A DNA stretch of 64,000 nucleotides, from NCBI RefSeq assembly GCF_021018895.1, contig NC_079386.1, forward strand, positions 10,273,835-10,337,834. Direction: 5' to 3'. Under the pieces are notes generated by a model, which was given only the letters and a program-made list of their open reading frames with translations, was not told the DNA's origin and made no database searches. The translations under genes were made by a program, and so were the position numbers. Shown here piece by piece: positions 12,218 to 25,193 of this stretch (position 1 is its first letter; the number at the start of each line of letters is the position of its first letter). This DNA is from Seriola aureovittata (taxonomy: Eukaryota; Chordata; Actinopteri; Carangiformes; Carangidae).

Positions 12218-15200
12218 CAGACCTAACATGTTTGACTATAAAGAAATTGTATGATCTAAACTAATTGTCCTATCACGTTTGTCTGTATGAGAACCAGAAT
12301 TCCAGTCGTCCTCCCCAGTGATGGACCAGCACCTGCTCTTCTTCTGCATCTGGCCTCATCAACAACCACATTACAGTAATACCATCCCTGCACATAACAG
12401 ATATTGTCTATACTTTGATCTTTTGCACATCCTGCTCAGCAGGAGTTTTGTCAACACTATCTATATTTATCTTTTTGACTGTTGCAGTATTTTACCTTTT
12501 TATTGTTATTTCCTATTAATATGTTTATTATATACTGCACCAAACACCAAGCCAAATATCTTGTAAGTAAAAACCTACCTGGCAATAAACCATATTTTCT
12601 GATTCAGCCTTTGTGATGATGTCATCATCCCTTCCTATGCTGCTATAGCCTGACACCCATGTGTACACCCATGTGCAGTATCCCCTTGCCTTCATATTTT
12701 TATAGGTAAATAAAAACATACTGTTTGTATTACAAGTACTTTTGTTTCAGTGCTATCAACAATTTTTAACCATCAACAATAAATGCGCATATAAATGATA
12801 CATTTTAAGGAACATGGGGAAAACAACATGATTAACTAGACAGGGACAAAGAGGTGAAATGCTGCCCCCTATGGAGGTGGAGCAAGTAGCACGATCTTAC
12901 ACATTACACCTTTAAAGATGTTGCACACAAACGGCCATTACCTCTTCATTTTTTAAGGGGGTCTGTTCTTCCTTCTCCATCTTCTCGCGCCGTTTTTCCT
13001 TCTGCTTCTGTTAGGCAAGAATACACAAACGATTAATTTACACAATCTGACATACAACTACCAAACTCTTCTTGGAGATTGTGGAACTTACCTGTTTCTT
13101 AAGCCGCTTCTTCTCAGCCTTTTCTTTGCCTTTTTTAGTTTCTTGTAATAATCTTGCCCTTCTTTCAGTATCCTACAAGAGTTGGGAAAACAAACATTGC
13201 AACAATTTGAAATCCACAGAATCACTTCACATCATAATGAAGTTATCCAAGTTAGACAGACAAAACAAATGTGAACTTACACTCTCCTTTGCCTGAACTT
13301 TTACAGAGGGTGGGCGAGGATCGTCAGCTGAAGTATAGTAGTGCAGTGGAGGCTGATAATTGGAGCTGGATGACCTCGTATGGTTCCCTCTAAATCCTCT
13401 ATCACTACTTATGTCAGAGAACCTTGGGTATCTGTGTAAATTGTTGTAACCATGGGGCCAATTCTGACTTTCATAATCATCCTCACCAGTATCATCGTCG
13501 TCGTATTCCATACCTATTAAGAAAATATGTTTTATAACTTCTACCAAACATAACAATTTACCCAACACAATTCATAAACTGAGTTGCAGAATAAATTTAA
13601 AAAAACTTGTAAAACAATTTCACAAACTACGAAAACAGACTCGAGTGTGTGTAGATGTGTAATGTGAAATCTTTAATGCGAATCTTACCAAGAAGGCCAA
13701 TTCTTACTATCCTTTCAAGACGAGGACGTCCCTCAAACATACCCACAAACCTTTGCTACACAGGAGAGGGAGAAATGTGAACGTCAGTTCCACCTAGTTG
13801 CTGATAACCGTCAGATTAGCTCACCAATTTCAGCCTTGAAACTTTTATTTTTCCCACTTTTAATCTACATTTGGGCCTCATTATACTAAAAAAAAAAAAA
13901 AAAGTTGGTACGTTCCCAAGGATAAACAATTGCCAGTACTGACTGTAACCCTGAACTGAAGCGAGCTTACTGCCACTGAAGCACTGCGTCCTTAAGTTTC
14001 ACTTTCCTTTACCTTGAGGGAGCTCTGACTCACTGAATCAAAACCAGCAGTCAAGAATCCAATTTCTGAAACTGTCTGTGTTCTAAACATTAAGTTAGGT
14101 GAGTCAGTCATTGAAACCGTACTGCCAAGATTGTTTTCCAACATACAAAATTTAAACCTTTAATAATAATAATAAGAAGAAGAACAATAATAAGAACAAC
14201 AAGGTTTTGTCAAAGGTACTGTGTATTGTTTGACTACTGGACACATGATACAGCAAAGTTTTGATGAGTGGAACCCCCTGTGGCTTCTACATTCCGCTTT
14301 TACAGGGGAATCTTTACATTGTTCATATATCAAGTTCTGCTAAAATGCACAAGGAAGCACCTGCATGCCAAAATCACACTACAGACTACAGTGGTGGCAA
14401 CTGTAAAAGGCAGTTATGCCCCAATTACAGAGAAGATAGGGAAAACTAATGTAAACAATGTAGCATTCAAGGGAGGAAGGGGAGCTTTGGAAATGTTTTA
14501 TGCTGTATCTTTTATGCCTCTTAGTAAGTAAAGGATGTTTTAAAGCAGGTTCAGAGAAACAAACAATTACTTTTAACACATGAACAACACAAAGGGCACC
14601 TTGCAAATACATGTGCTACTTCCTTTCAACAATTACAGTTGCTATTTGACAAAATTCCTGCTAGAAACAAATCTAATATATATTAACAAACTTAATAGCA
14701 AAATTGTTGTAAATGATAAAATTGAGCCTTAATATATAGCTGTTCTCAAGTTATATATTTGGTGATATAGTTTAATGTATTTACGCTTGTTGTAAAAACT
14801 GGTAGGCTCATTGCTTTGCAAGAGAAACAGCTGCGCACATAAAGCACGTCGGAGTGCAGGATATACACAGGAAATGACTACGTGCAGTGTTTAAAGTGTC
14901 TCTAAACACACATTAGTCAGCAAGACTCTTATCAAAGTTGAGTCTGATGAACTCACTACTAGCCTTAAAGTACACGTATGCAGGACGAATGCTGCAACAC
15001 TGACAACATATTCCCATGCTGAGTAAAGGATCATATCATTGACAGCCGCATTATCGGCATCTAAAAATCCAAGTGCCAAAATGTGGGCACTTCCTTAATG
15101 ACTTAGTTTTTTGATAAACAATCATAAAAGAGGACAATTAAGATGGTGTACTTACGAACATATGGATATCCGTCAACTCTGAAAAAGACGAAGGGAAACA

Positions 15201-15378
15201 ATATAAAATCCTGCCGTTTCAGCATTAAATAAAATCAACAGGGTTAGTCAGTGATTTATCTGTATTTAGCGACAACTCCAACTAGTACGAGCTAGCTTGT
15301 TAGCTGAACTACCCAACAACTTCTTATAAGAAGCAAAAAATGCACTTTCTTACCCGTCTCGTCATTAAATATCTCCAT
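6372..15378 (-). CDS. ttc31: Tetratricopeptide repeat protein 31, with C-terminal RRM
   Basis: Seventeen exons, all GT-AG and in phase, give 615 aa: 15378-15354, 15178-15156, 13755-13689, 13513-13281, 13172-13092, 13007-12942, 11303-11127, 10304-10140, 9951-9888, 9760-9670, 9583-9442, 8927-8823, 8512-8413, 8101-7870, 7121-7047, 6962-6860, 6470-6372. Order of parts: short N-terminus (MEIFNDETELTD), acidic/Ser-rich region, Lys/Arg/Glu-rich coiled-coil-like stretch (117-165), Ser/Asp-rich region to 224, then a segment with LDMTSTFVTKAAL. TPR helices span about 300-413 (LFGNRSFCFEKMQEYEKAL). An RRM follows at about 524-605, with RNP2 VWVGNLI and RNP1 KRCAFVNF. The TPR block and the STFV segment match vertebrate TTC31 as I remember it. 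The RRM suggests RNA binding, but the function is not known to me. Exon 9 could start 36 bases earlier, adding 12 in-frame residues. Confidence 0.86.
8160..8225 (-). repeat. Rex3/RTE-like LINE 3' tail
   Basis: The stretch with GATAAATAAATACTTTACTT followed by ATCCCCTAGGGGAATTTC matches the short 3' end I remember for fish RTE-class (Rex3) retrotransposons, read on the minus strand and ending in an ATCT-like tail. It lies in an intron of ttc31 and has no coding part. Confidence 0.5.
11353..12915. mobile_element. 1.55-kb TTAA-flanked non-autonomous DNA transposon
   Basis: The left end reads TTTAAAGGTGTAATGTGTAA and the right end is its exact reverse complement; identity runs for about 24 bases, through GATC. 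Both ends sit on TTAA (11353-11356 and 12912-12915), so the target duplication is TTAA, as for piggyBac-type elements. No transposase frame is present. The element fills most of the intron between ttc31 exons 6 and 7 and carries an AC microsatellite. The left 150 bases match a repeat I remember as frequent in fish. Confidence 0.8.
12172..12216. repeat. (AC)n microsatellite
   Basis: About 22 uninterrupted AC units lie inside the TTAA-flanked element in a ttc31 intron. Confidence 0.95.
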
Positions 15379-17305
15379 GTTTAGTAAAACATGTCCCCCA
15401 TCGCTTCATGTACTCTTCAAATCGAGCTAATTATGCACTATGTTGCATTACGTTAACACTAATGTTAGCAGCCACTAACTTCTGCTACATGCTGTGTGCG
15501 CGCTCTCAACCAACATTGCGTGAACGGATGGAAATTCGCTCTAATTGAACGCATGCGCGCAATGTTGCTACACCCCCGCCAAAAGCGCCGCTGCTGCCCC
15601 CTGATGGAAGTTGGCCATACAGATGTTTTAATGGCCATCTCCGCATTACTTTTGCTTTCATGTTGTTTGTTTTTATTTATTTTTTTATTACACTTAACAT
15701 TTGGGCGTGATGAGTTTTATTTTAACACTTGAAGAGATAGGGCTACAGTGTGTACATGTTTGATGTTTGATGGTTTGAAACTTAAATAAAAAATTGTATT
15801 GTATTTTATATGGCATAATGCATTACATATATCGTTTATATTATATATTATACACATATTTAATATATATTCAATACGGTATATTGTGTTTATTATTTAT
15901 ACTTATACCTAGGTATCTATATGTATCTTTAATCTGTTTATACAATTGTAGCAAAGATTTTTGCAGTTGCATTACACTTATTTGTTTTGTACATATATAT
16001 TCAGAGACATATTTGCTTAATTAATTTATATTAAGTTAAGGTAAATAATGTTTAAAGCTTTTAAATGTTATTTCATTTCAGATTGATTTCGTTCAAATAG
16101 CTCTGTAGTGGATTTCTTAGCTCTTTGCCCGTCTCTTGTGCTGCTGCAACATTTAAAGTACCCCCAATGATGTGTAAAGTCTTCTATATCATCCTCCTGC
16201 ATACAAGGGATGAAAAAGCCTTTTCTCCCTTGATTGCTTTATCGATCTAGACTAAACTGAAAATGACAAAATTAACGAAACGACACTGAGAATGTAAAAT
16301 CACATTAAAACTTTAATGCATCACTCAGTTAATCATTAGCATACACACATTCACACATCACCTTCTGAAATATTTCAGGTAGACAACAACCTGCAGTTTT
16401 AACAACCACAAGTAAAGCTTTTAACGGAAATAGGAAAAATTATATCAGTATTTTCCCTTTGAGGAAAACAGTTCAATGTGGAACAGTTATTCTGGAAATA
16501 TTTCACTTATATGCCCTATGTCATGTCTGTTTATCTCTCAAGAGTCACATTTCTTGTACGACAAATCATCGCACAGTGAAACTGACCTCTTTCATATTCG
16601 TCACTAAAACAGCAAAATGTCAACTTTGACAGATTAGGACATACAGTATAAGGAATGCCACAACCAATATTTCAATAGTCAGCACATTTTCTCTCAGTAA
16701 AACAATTTGATACTTATTTTCAATTACCAATAATTGGGTCGTGGTTGTTCAGGTGGACTGTTCGTTTGCCTGTGGATTCCAAAAATTACTTTCATGATTT
16801 AATGCAAAGACAGACTCAAAACCTTTTCAGGTTTTGTAAATGCTTCGCTAAAATAGTCTCTGTATTCATATATTTTAGAATTCAGTTATCTTTAAAACCA
16901 ACAATGCTATATCTGTGCTAAGTTACAATATTTCAGTAACAAATGTTTAGTAACTTGATTTAAAATATTTTGATATCATGGCCCCACCTCATACAAGGCA
17001 ATGCCTTACATAATTTTGAGTATGTGTCACATGTCTTCTTTCATAAATGAGTAAAAGTGCAGTTGCAGTTCTAACACCCTTTGAACTCAAAACGAAGAAG
17101 CCATCTTTGGTCAAGTCATGAGGAATAACCTGGCCTTATCTCTTCACCTTAGAGTTTAAAGGTCAACCCTGAGTCACAATCTGTCAAAGGCAGTTAACAC
17201 ATTGGAAAGTGAGTAACAACAAAAAACCGTCAACACAGCCAGGATTTTGGCTAAAAGTCTTTGAGGATAAAAGTAGGAAACTGACAGTCTTTTCAGTGGC
17301 AATTG
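15379..17305. other. ttc31 upstream region and spacer to mfsd8
   Basis: Bases 15379-15610 are relatively CpG-rich (ACGCATGCGCGCAATG and nearby) and are the likely ttc31 promoter. From 15.6 to 17.3 kb the sequence is AT-rich, with no convincing exon or structured repeat. The end nearest 17305 should hold the mfsd8 3' UTR; I could not pick out a clear AATAAA. Confidence 0.5.
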
Positions 17306-18752
17306 TTATTCTACAGTCCTTCCATAGCGTACAGAAAATGCGATGAGTCTGTGGTATGCACAGCTGAGGAGGATGATTGCCCCTAACACCATACTGCAGA
17401 TGAGGCTAAAAGCCCAACGAGGTCCTAGGATGGTATAAACCTGGGAGACAAAGACAGGGCCCAATGTCCGTGCACCGCTGCCTGAGGCAGTCAACCACCC
17501 CATGTACACACCCTGCAGAAAGCAACAATAAACATCCACATTATGGGTTCTAAAAAGATGCATTAAATAATTATTTTACATTTCAAAATCGAACATTTTC
17601 CAAAATGTTGATTTATTTGTTAAAATAACACTTCCATTGCCCTGCAGTCTTCTCACCTGAGGCTTGGGTCCAAGGATTTTGGAATACAGTGTGTAGGACA
17701 TCACGTTGCAGGCTGGGTATCCCACCCCAATCAAGATGTCAGATGAGATGTACTGGGCTAGGTGTATTGCTGGGGTATACTGGCACCAGGTCTGTTCATA
17801 TGGGCAGCCTGTAGGCTCCAAAGAGTTGTTGGAGGCTTTTGTGGCTTCAGATATCTGACTGACCAATGAGTTGTTTTTGAGGTCTATATTTTGAAAAGAA
17901 AAACAAAATAAGTAAGTGCATTTGAATTCTCAAACAAATAGATAAAACTCTAAATATTATTGCTACTGCACAGCGTTCTGTTCAAACCTCAAAAACAAAG
18001 CTGCGTTTTTCAATCAAAAAGGGTAAAAAGCCCAACTGGTATTCAATCACTCCAACACAGGAAACTGAAACTATTTGTGCAATTTAAACAATCCGTACCT
18101 GCCCACTGGATTTTGGGGTAATGATTGCCCCATGGAAGCAGTATAAAGAAGCCACAGAATATAATGGCCAAGCCTGCTAGCAACACAGGACGATCCCCAA
18201 TCCTGGAAAGAAGTAAACATTCCTCGTGTTAAACTCTGGCAAGTTGAGATGTATTTTTATTTAACAGATTCATGAGTAAGGGTACCTTTGAGAAGCCACT
18301 TTAACGACCAGAAACACAAGGATGGACTCAAATCCAATGCCGCAGATGATGATGCCATTGTACAAAACAGCTTCTTTCCTTGTCCAGGCGAACATGTCCA
18401 TGGACAAAGGGGTGGCAATTCTGAAAAATCATGAACATATACAGTCAGGTCTTGAAAATATATGCAGTTGAGTATAAAGATCCTGGCATAAGATAATAAG
18501 AACTGTGTGTTGCATTCAGATTTGACTGTTTCTGTACTCTGTAATGAAATACATACGTCTCAAAAACAGCAAAGATGAACATGACAATGAAGAAGAGGAC
18601 GTTGGAGGTCAGGACCGCTACCTGGTCCATTGTCTCCTCAGTTTCCTCGCTAATGTCGACTCTATCTGCAGGAGAAGAAAGGGGAAGATAAAGGCTTCAA
18701 CAAAGAAACACTGACCAATATTCTCCAACAGATGCTGTCAATATACACTATC

Positions 18753-18817
<65 letters not shown>

Positions 18818-21569
18818 AAAAAAGACAGTAGACAACACATACCTTCTGATGTGTAGTTGATGGCTCGAATGTGTCTTCCATGGTCATCAACACGGTGCTC
18901 TCTGTTAGTGAGCATCAAGACAATCCCTGATTAATATCAGTGATGAAATCAAAAGATGATTTGTGACCACTGAGAAGCATGATAAATGAACCATCAGAAG
19001 TGTAGCTCATTGAAATTAAATGATTTTGAAAGACATGGTTAGGTTCATTTGGTGCAGTCAAAGTTCCAAAAAATAAATATGCCTACAGAGACACATTGTA
19101 TGGCAAAGCCGCACCTCAGCACCAGGAGGACCAGCAGGATGTTAATGAGGCCAAATGCTGCAGCCAGTAAAGCAGGGGCAGTGTACATGTTGAGCTGCAG
19201 GTCTATGAACTTCACTGTGAAACCATACTCTCCGATGAATGATAGGCATGCCTGAAGAGCTGACATATACAAAGATATGCAAAAGTTAAAAAATTTAATT
19301 TGCAACTTCTTCCTTTATTTTCCAACTTCTTTCACAATATAAATGACACTCACAGAATTGCCATTATACTGAGCAGGTTTACATAATCTGAACAAAATAT
19401 AGCCATCTTTACCTGGTCCCAGGATGAAACCTAGGGCCTGACAGGCACTCATATTCGCCATGGCGCTGGTTCTCTCCTTCAGTGATGTAGCTCCAGCAAC
19501 ATAGGACCTCACCACAGCAACATTCCCTGCAATGAAAAGACCAAATCTAATTTTAGGGAATGTGTGTCACTGACCACATCATCATATGGTAGAACAAAGA
19601 TACATGTACAGTTTAAGAGCAAACAAGAATGCTACACGTTACCTGCTCCAAAGCCCACAAAAGCTCTGGACATGAGGATGTGGAACTTGTTGTTGGTCTT
19701 GGGCAGGTATGCGTAGGCATAGTAGATATTTGCCGACAGGTTGATGAAGATGGAGCACACCAATGGCTCCCTGCGTGGTCGGTAATTAGACCACAGGCCA
19801 AAAATGGGTGAGGCAACCATCTGACCAAGACTGTAGGCTGCCACCACCCATCCCAGGAAGCTGGCATTGGCGCTATCATCAATCTGTATGGAACACAGAT
19901 GAAAACAAAATGTACAATCATGGGGATTGTTAAGTAAATTATCAAATAAACTCAGGAACACTGTCTGAAAATTCAGAATTCGAAAAAGAGTAGAATATTT
20001 ATTCTTGCAGCAAGGGAACAAGTTACACACAAGAGCTCGCAGTGCAAATGTTCAAAGAATGCAAGATTCACACAGAATTTATACACAGAATATATGAGAG
20101 TGACCTCACATTTTTGCTGAAATGAGACAGACACAATAGAGACTCGATTCATGCCTTATCATAGCTAATGCTTGGGTGTAGTGGCTAGGAGGAACAGCGA
20201 AGGTCACTGCGCTCCTCTCTGACAACTGTATTTCTATCTCTAGTTCTATTCAGGATAATACAGTTTCCCTTTAAGATGGTTATGTTCATCATAAAGTATC
20301 ACAATTTTTCCAACAGGGATGATGTTCTACAATGCAAATGAGTCCGATTATTGATGCATGCTCTTATACTTGACACACAACCAGGATGTGCCCAAGTAGA
20401 ACTGCTTAATTACTCAGTTTTAAATAGTGCACAGGGCAAGTGCAAAACTTCTGCTAAATCCAAAATTAAGTTTCCAAGTTTTTGTAGCTTTTTTCACTTC
20501 CCCTTTACCCTGCCAAGATTGCCTTTGAACAGCAAAAACAAAGTAACGTAATTTCACCAGCCAACAATCTTTAAACCAAGAAAAATACTGAGTCATACAT
20601 ACCTTTTGTAAATAGGGCCAAAGTGATGTGATGACAATGGTGAAACCTGAAAGGGTACATAGAATGATTTGCAAGCCAACAAAATGCCAAAGTTATGAAT
20701 CTTTCAGGGTGCAGAAATGTCATACATACTGTGCGTGTTTAGTGTGTGTTTTGTTTAGTTGGTTTAGATGGAAAATGTGGTTCTGTATGCATCTCTGAGT
20801 GGACAAATATAATTGTAAATACTCAGAAACTCAATAAAAATACGGAATATGTTTTGGTGATTCAGAGTTGACCACAGGAAGATTTATGTGATCTGCTCTG
20901 TCTTTCTACAGGGATTTCAGAGGCATGTTAAATTACAGAACAGCCCAACTGGCAGTGATTTAGTGTCTCCATCAAGTGACAGGGCAGTTACAGGACAGTC
21001 TCTTAATCATTATTCTCCACCTCAATATGGAAGAGACCCCTTTTCCATACATACACAACTTGTTGGGAACCCAATGAAGTGTCTCTGCAATTGACTTTTA
21101 ATATTGTAAAAGTATAAGTGTTAAAAATCTCTCTAATTCGTAGGGCATCCTCACCTACACTGCTGAGAAACATGGTGAAGTACATGACTCGGATTGACCT
21201 CCACCGACTCTTGTAATCGTCATCCTGAGAGTCATCGCTGCAGACAGGCAAGGGGACAAGACAGCATAGGTGGTTTGAGGTTATTGATATGGGCTTGATA
21301 AACAAAACAGGCTGAAATACTAGCAAACCAATTTTACCCAAATGGTCTACATAATGCATGGATCACATGCATTACAGTGTTAGTACTAGCACTCCTCCAG
21401 CTACCTGTTTGGTAAACAATGCACTTGCAAAGCTCCGTGTTGAATGTTTACTCATCTAAAATTACAGTGGCGAATTTCTCCAGTTAGTGGCTGTTGAACT
21501 CTGCACTCACCTGCTTGCATCATCTCTGAGCAATGGAGTGGTCTCTTCGGAGTCAACAAGTTGTGACAT
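17306..21569 (-). CDS. mfsd8: Major facilitator superfamily domain protein 8 (CLN7)
   Basis: Twelve exons give 508 aa (human about 518): 21569-21511, 21237-21155, 20646-20603, 19883-19643, 19526-19413, 19259-19115, 18901-18843, 18665-18557, 18420-18286, 18202-18099, 17883-17657, 17512-17306. All junctions are GT-AG and in phase. Long stretches match human MFSD8 as I remember it, for example [78 protein letters not shown] and the C-terminus SVRYGR. The N-terminus has an acidic dileucine motif, EETTPLL (8-14), of the kind that sorts to lysosomes. The family is a 12-pass lysosomal membrane protein, linked to chloride conductance, whose loss causes neuronal ceroid lipofuscinosis in people. The exon 6 start was chosen at CTCTTCAGG because it alone keeps the frame ([15 protein letters not shown]). 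Confidence 0.95.
18753..18815. repeat. (CT)n(AT)n microsatellite
   Basis: A CT run passes directly into about 23 AT units within an mfsd8 intron. Confidence 0.95.
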
Positions 21570-22123
21570 TTTAGTTAAAACAGCAACCCAGCAAAATTAA
21601 GACGTTGCTCCAGACTTTGGAGATGTGAAACCAGGTCGCTACGTCGCCATTTAGCAGAGGCCAGTCACTGAACTAGACTACTACTTACAACTCTTCGAAA
21701 AGCTCTGGTAAGCTAGCTATAGTATCAGCTAATGTTAGCAACTTAAACTATCATTTCACATTATTGTCAAAACGTTAGGTTTACTAACTCCACACATAAT
21801 GTTAGGTGGAGTAATTTCCAACCGACGTCCATAAACTTCAGTACACCACCTAAAAGCTTACAAAATTGGACTATGATACCAGAGACGGCTAGTCCTATTA
21901 TCAAGTCAAATAAAGTAAAAAAAAAAAACAGAAACTTCCGGTTACATTTTCAAAATAAACCCAAATCAGAATCGTATCAAAGTAAAATTGTTATTTCATC
22001 CCAAAGTGGACCAGTCAATGAAAAGCCAGATTATTTCTCTAAATTTGGCAATACGTAAGACGAACAGTCCAAGAACTGTTTATTCGTTTTTTTGTTTTTG
22101 TTTTTTTTGGGGGGTGGGGGTGT

Positions 22124-22154
<31 letters not shown>

Positions 22155-22974
22155 GGGGTTACCGTAACCAACTTTACGCTTTTATTTTGAAGCCAACATC
22201 TTATAACGTCCGGGGCCATTTTGGCTTTTGCCTTTTACCTTGACGCAGCAGACTCACGTGAGAATTCACAAACTACATAAACACTGCTGTCCCGTGTTTG
22301 CACATGTGTGCAAACAACTCTATTAAAGCACCATGTTTTATTCATCTTTACTAATTTAGGAGAATGCACATAAATGTAAAATGTAATAAACATAAATCAA
22401 TAAATATTTCTGAGTAAGGATGAAAACTGAAATAAATGTAGTGAAAAGGTGAGGTTTTGAATACAGGCTGCAGATAGTCTGCAACTGGTTCTGCAGTGAT
22501 TCAGTTCACTGTATATAAATTTACTACATGTTCAAATACATTCATTGATGCTGTTGAGCAAGATTTTTAAATTTAAAGTAGACATCTAAAAATTTAGACT
22601 CAGCTTAAACCTCGACATTTCACCAAATCACCAAAATCATGAAGCTGTTCAAGGGTCAGAATCTGAGGTTACAATCACATATCTATGAACTTCTGTCTGA
22701 TCTATTTCATTTATGTTTTCATCTTCTCGTCGGCATCAGGTTACATCTGAATAAATATATGTAAACATTTCATCTAACAAACAGTAGGTTCCATCCATAA
22801 CGGAAATAAAAGTCTGCTAAATAATGTGGTCTAGTTGACGACGCTGAATACAATATAATAGTTTTAACTAACTGACTCTTTTCTACATCTCAGACTCTTT
22901 CACTGCTCCTACTGCTGCTGTTTTTGTTTTTTTGTTTTTTTTTTAAACAAATAAACGCGCTTTAATGTCACACA
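21570..22974. other. mfsd8 upstream region and spacer
   Basis: The first few hundred bases upstream of the mfsd8 start are the likely promoter, though no core motif stands out. The rest is AT-rich spacer with a TG/poly-G tract. No gene is visible. Confidence 0.45.
22121..22158. repeat. (TG)n followed by a 21-base G run
   Basis: TG units run into an uninterrupted tract of about 21 G, about 550 bases upstream of the mfsd8 start. Such a tract is prone to length errors in sequencing and could form G-quadruplex structures. Confidence 0.9.
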
Positions 22975-23262
22975 TTCATCTTTCTGGCTCCACTGGATTA
23001 AAATGGAGGCGCTGCTCTTTATTTACCTGTTGCCATGGTGAATCGTTGACTCGGAGATCCATTGCTGATGGCTTTTTATATTCCTCATGCACGCGGTTAT
23101 CTCAGAGTGAACATACTCAGAGTTGATTGAACTAATTTAGATCAGCTGTTCTGGAACCGAAAACTCAGAGTTTTCCATCTCTGGGTTCATCAAGTCAGAG
23201 TTCAGGGTTAGAGTCAGAGTTTGTTAAACCTGCTTTCTGGAATAGACCCCGATTAACAAATC
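22975..23262. repeat. Interspersed repeat, possibly Harbinger-like terminal part
   Basis: The segment has repeated ACTCAGAGTT-type words and ends in AACCTGCTTTCTGGAATAG. I remember this as a recurring fish repeat, usually found at the end of a DNA transposon. No transposase frame is present. The class assignment is weak. Confidence 0.4.
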
Positions 23263-24684
23263 TTCAATTTCTACAGGTCTACTGATGTATTAATGTCTAA
23301 TGGCTCCTCTCTGCACATCACCGAAGAGGTGCTGCACCCAGCAAGTCTCTGTGGAGTCTTTAATGAGTCGATATATTCACAACTACTTTCTTTATGTGAT
23401 ATTTCTCATCCTGTTATTTTACTTTTCAGTTTTTAATCTTCATTTTTACCATGTTAACTCTGAGCCTCTCCTTGTGACGGCTATTTTAGTAATACTTTTG
23501 TACAATACCAATAAAGTTTATATCAAACATACTCAAAAAACATGATTGATAGTAAGGTATTATAAATATGCTGTAGTATCTATACTAGAGAGTTGTGGTG
23601 CTGTGGGGAGGTAGTAGTAGATCTTAACTTAATAGTATTGTGGTGGACTAACAAAAGTATATTCAGCTATATACTGAATTTGAAACTGGTTTCTGCATTT
23701 TCCCTGCATGTCATTTGCTTGTTGCACTCATTTAATCATCTTCAGAAAACGTCAAGGTCATATAACCAGCTTACCAGATGCAGTGGCTGTTTAGTGTCAG
23801 GGTTAGGCTAACCCTAAGCTCATGTTGCCAGTTTAACCCAACTCTGGCTCTACCACTGATTACAGTTGTGCATAGTACAGGTGTACAGGTGTGGAGTGTA
23901 CTTAAGTTTTCCTTAAGTTATTATTGTACTGAATGGTATCCATATATTTTTTTAATGCTGTTTGTTAATGTCCTTTTCAATGATTGTTGATTTTGAAACG
24001 GAAAAATCATTTTATAATGTGTGCGCTCTTTGTGACTGTCAGTTTTTTGAATCAACTCAACCAATCTGAGATCCTGTATTTATTTGTCATTTCTATTTTC
24101 TGTTTCACTCTGTCCACAGTGTAAAACTCACTTTACAATCCAGTTTAAGAAAACACAGCAAAATGTCATACACTTTAATAAGTACAGATAGTATTTACAG
24201 TATATACACCATAACACAATACTAACTTTATAATCACTACTGTATACTTTTCATAGATTAGGAAGTATTTACATGGTGAATATGACCATATGTTGATTCT
24301 GAAATAAAATTTGTTTAAAAATTCTGATACGCAATAAATTCAAGTAGGCGTGCCTTGATACATACTAGTCTGACTATGATCATGGTATAAGAGGTATGCA
24401 AGAACCAATTCACAGGTGCATCAGGTGCATCATGGTCCAAGACTTTGAAGAATACTTTTTTTAATACACTTGTCAGTTGGGTGCCATGGGGTGGGGGCAC
24501 AATGCCAAGTCAATATCAAACACAAACTATACAAGTTTATACATTTCAGTCCTGAAGACAAGTAGTTTTTCTGTGGGGATTTTTAACCATCAGAACCATT
24601 GGTTTCTTCATCCAAAGCTTTACACATTCATGTTTGGTCATCAGCCTTCTGTGGAAGCAAATGCTAGACTAAGGACCATTTGTT
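23263..24684. other. Spacer, no gene seen
   Basis: AT-rich sequence with short open frames only. A CAATAAAG-type poly(A) word near 23510 might be a transposon tail. Nothing else is recognisable. Confidence 0.45.
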
Positions 24685-24855
24685 GTAGCATGTCCTGGTG
24701 GTCTAGAGGTCTAAAGCACATACTGCATGACTCCAGACACAATTTCGTTGCATGTCACCTTCTCTCCCCTGTATCTCCTAACACTCTCCACTTCACTGTC
24801 AACTATCTAGTAAAAATGACATAAAAAATTATCTTAAAAAAAAAAAAAAAAAGCA
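24685..24855 (+). mobile_element. tRNA-derived SINE with poly(A) tail
   Basis: TCCTGGTGGTCTAGAGGTCT resembles the A-box region of a tRNA-derived SINE. A degraded B-box region follows, then a TCTCTCCCCTGTATCTCC pyrimidine-rich body and an A-rich tail of about 17 A. The same order is seen in a fish SINE I remember. It lacks tRNA folding and is not a tRNA gene. Confidence 0.6.
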
Positions 24856-25006
24856 TTCACTGTGTCTGAACTCATATTCACACTTACAAGTACATCTTGT
24901 CCAACCACTTAAAAATACATCTCGGAAACAGACACTGGGCATCCCCGACACTGAGTACGAATGATTCTTAACTGGAGCAACCCATGTGTTTCTTAGCTTA
25001 GTCACT

Positions 25007-25012
25007 TTTATT
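25007..25012 (-). terminator. Candidate poly(A) signal for the SET-like/Crypton gene
   Basis: TTTATT on the plus strand is AATAAA on the minus strand, about 180 bases downstream of the stop codon at 25194. Confidence 0.45.
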
Positions 25013-25193
25013 ACACTACTCCCTTATGACCAGAGTGATGAGACTGGGAAAGCACCTAACTTCAGGTACTGTATCCATGAAAGAAAGAAGGAGAAGCGGC
25101 TCTCCACCATGGCCAAGAGTTTTCCTCTTCATTGTGATTGCTGGTGGTTTGTACATTGTGGTTATGTGTCCTCTGCCACCTCTTTGTTTTGCT

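Noticed and set aside
15794..16024. Tyr/Ile/Leu-rich plus-strand frame
   Set aside because: Product of AT-rich sequence; low complexity, with no start context or homologue that I recognise.
24685..24760. tRNA gene
   Set aside because: Only an A-box-like start is visible; the B box and acceptor stem are absent and a poly(A) tail follows, as in a SINE.
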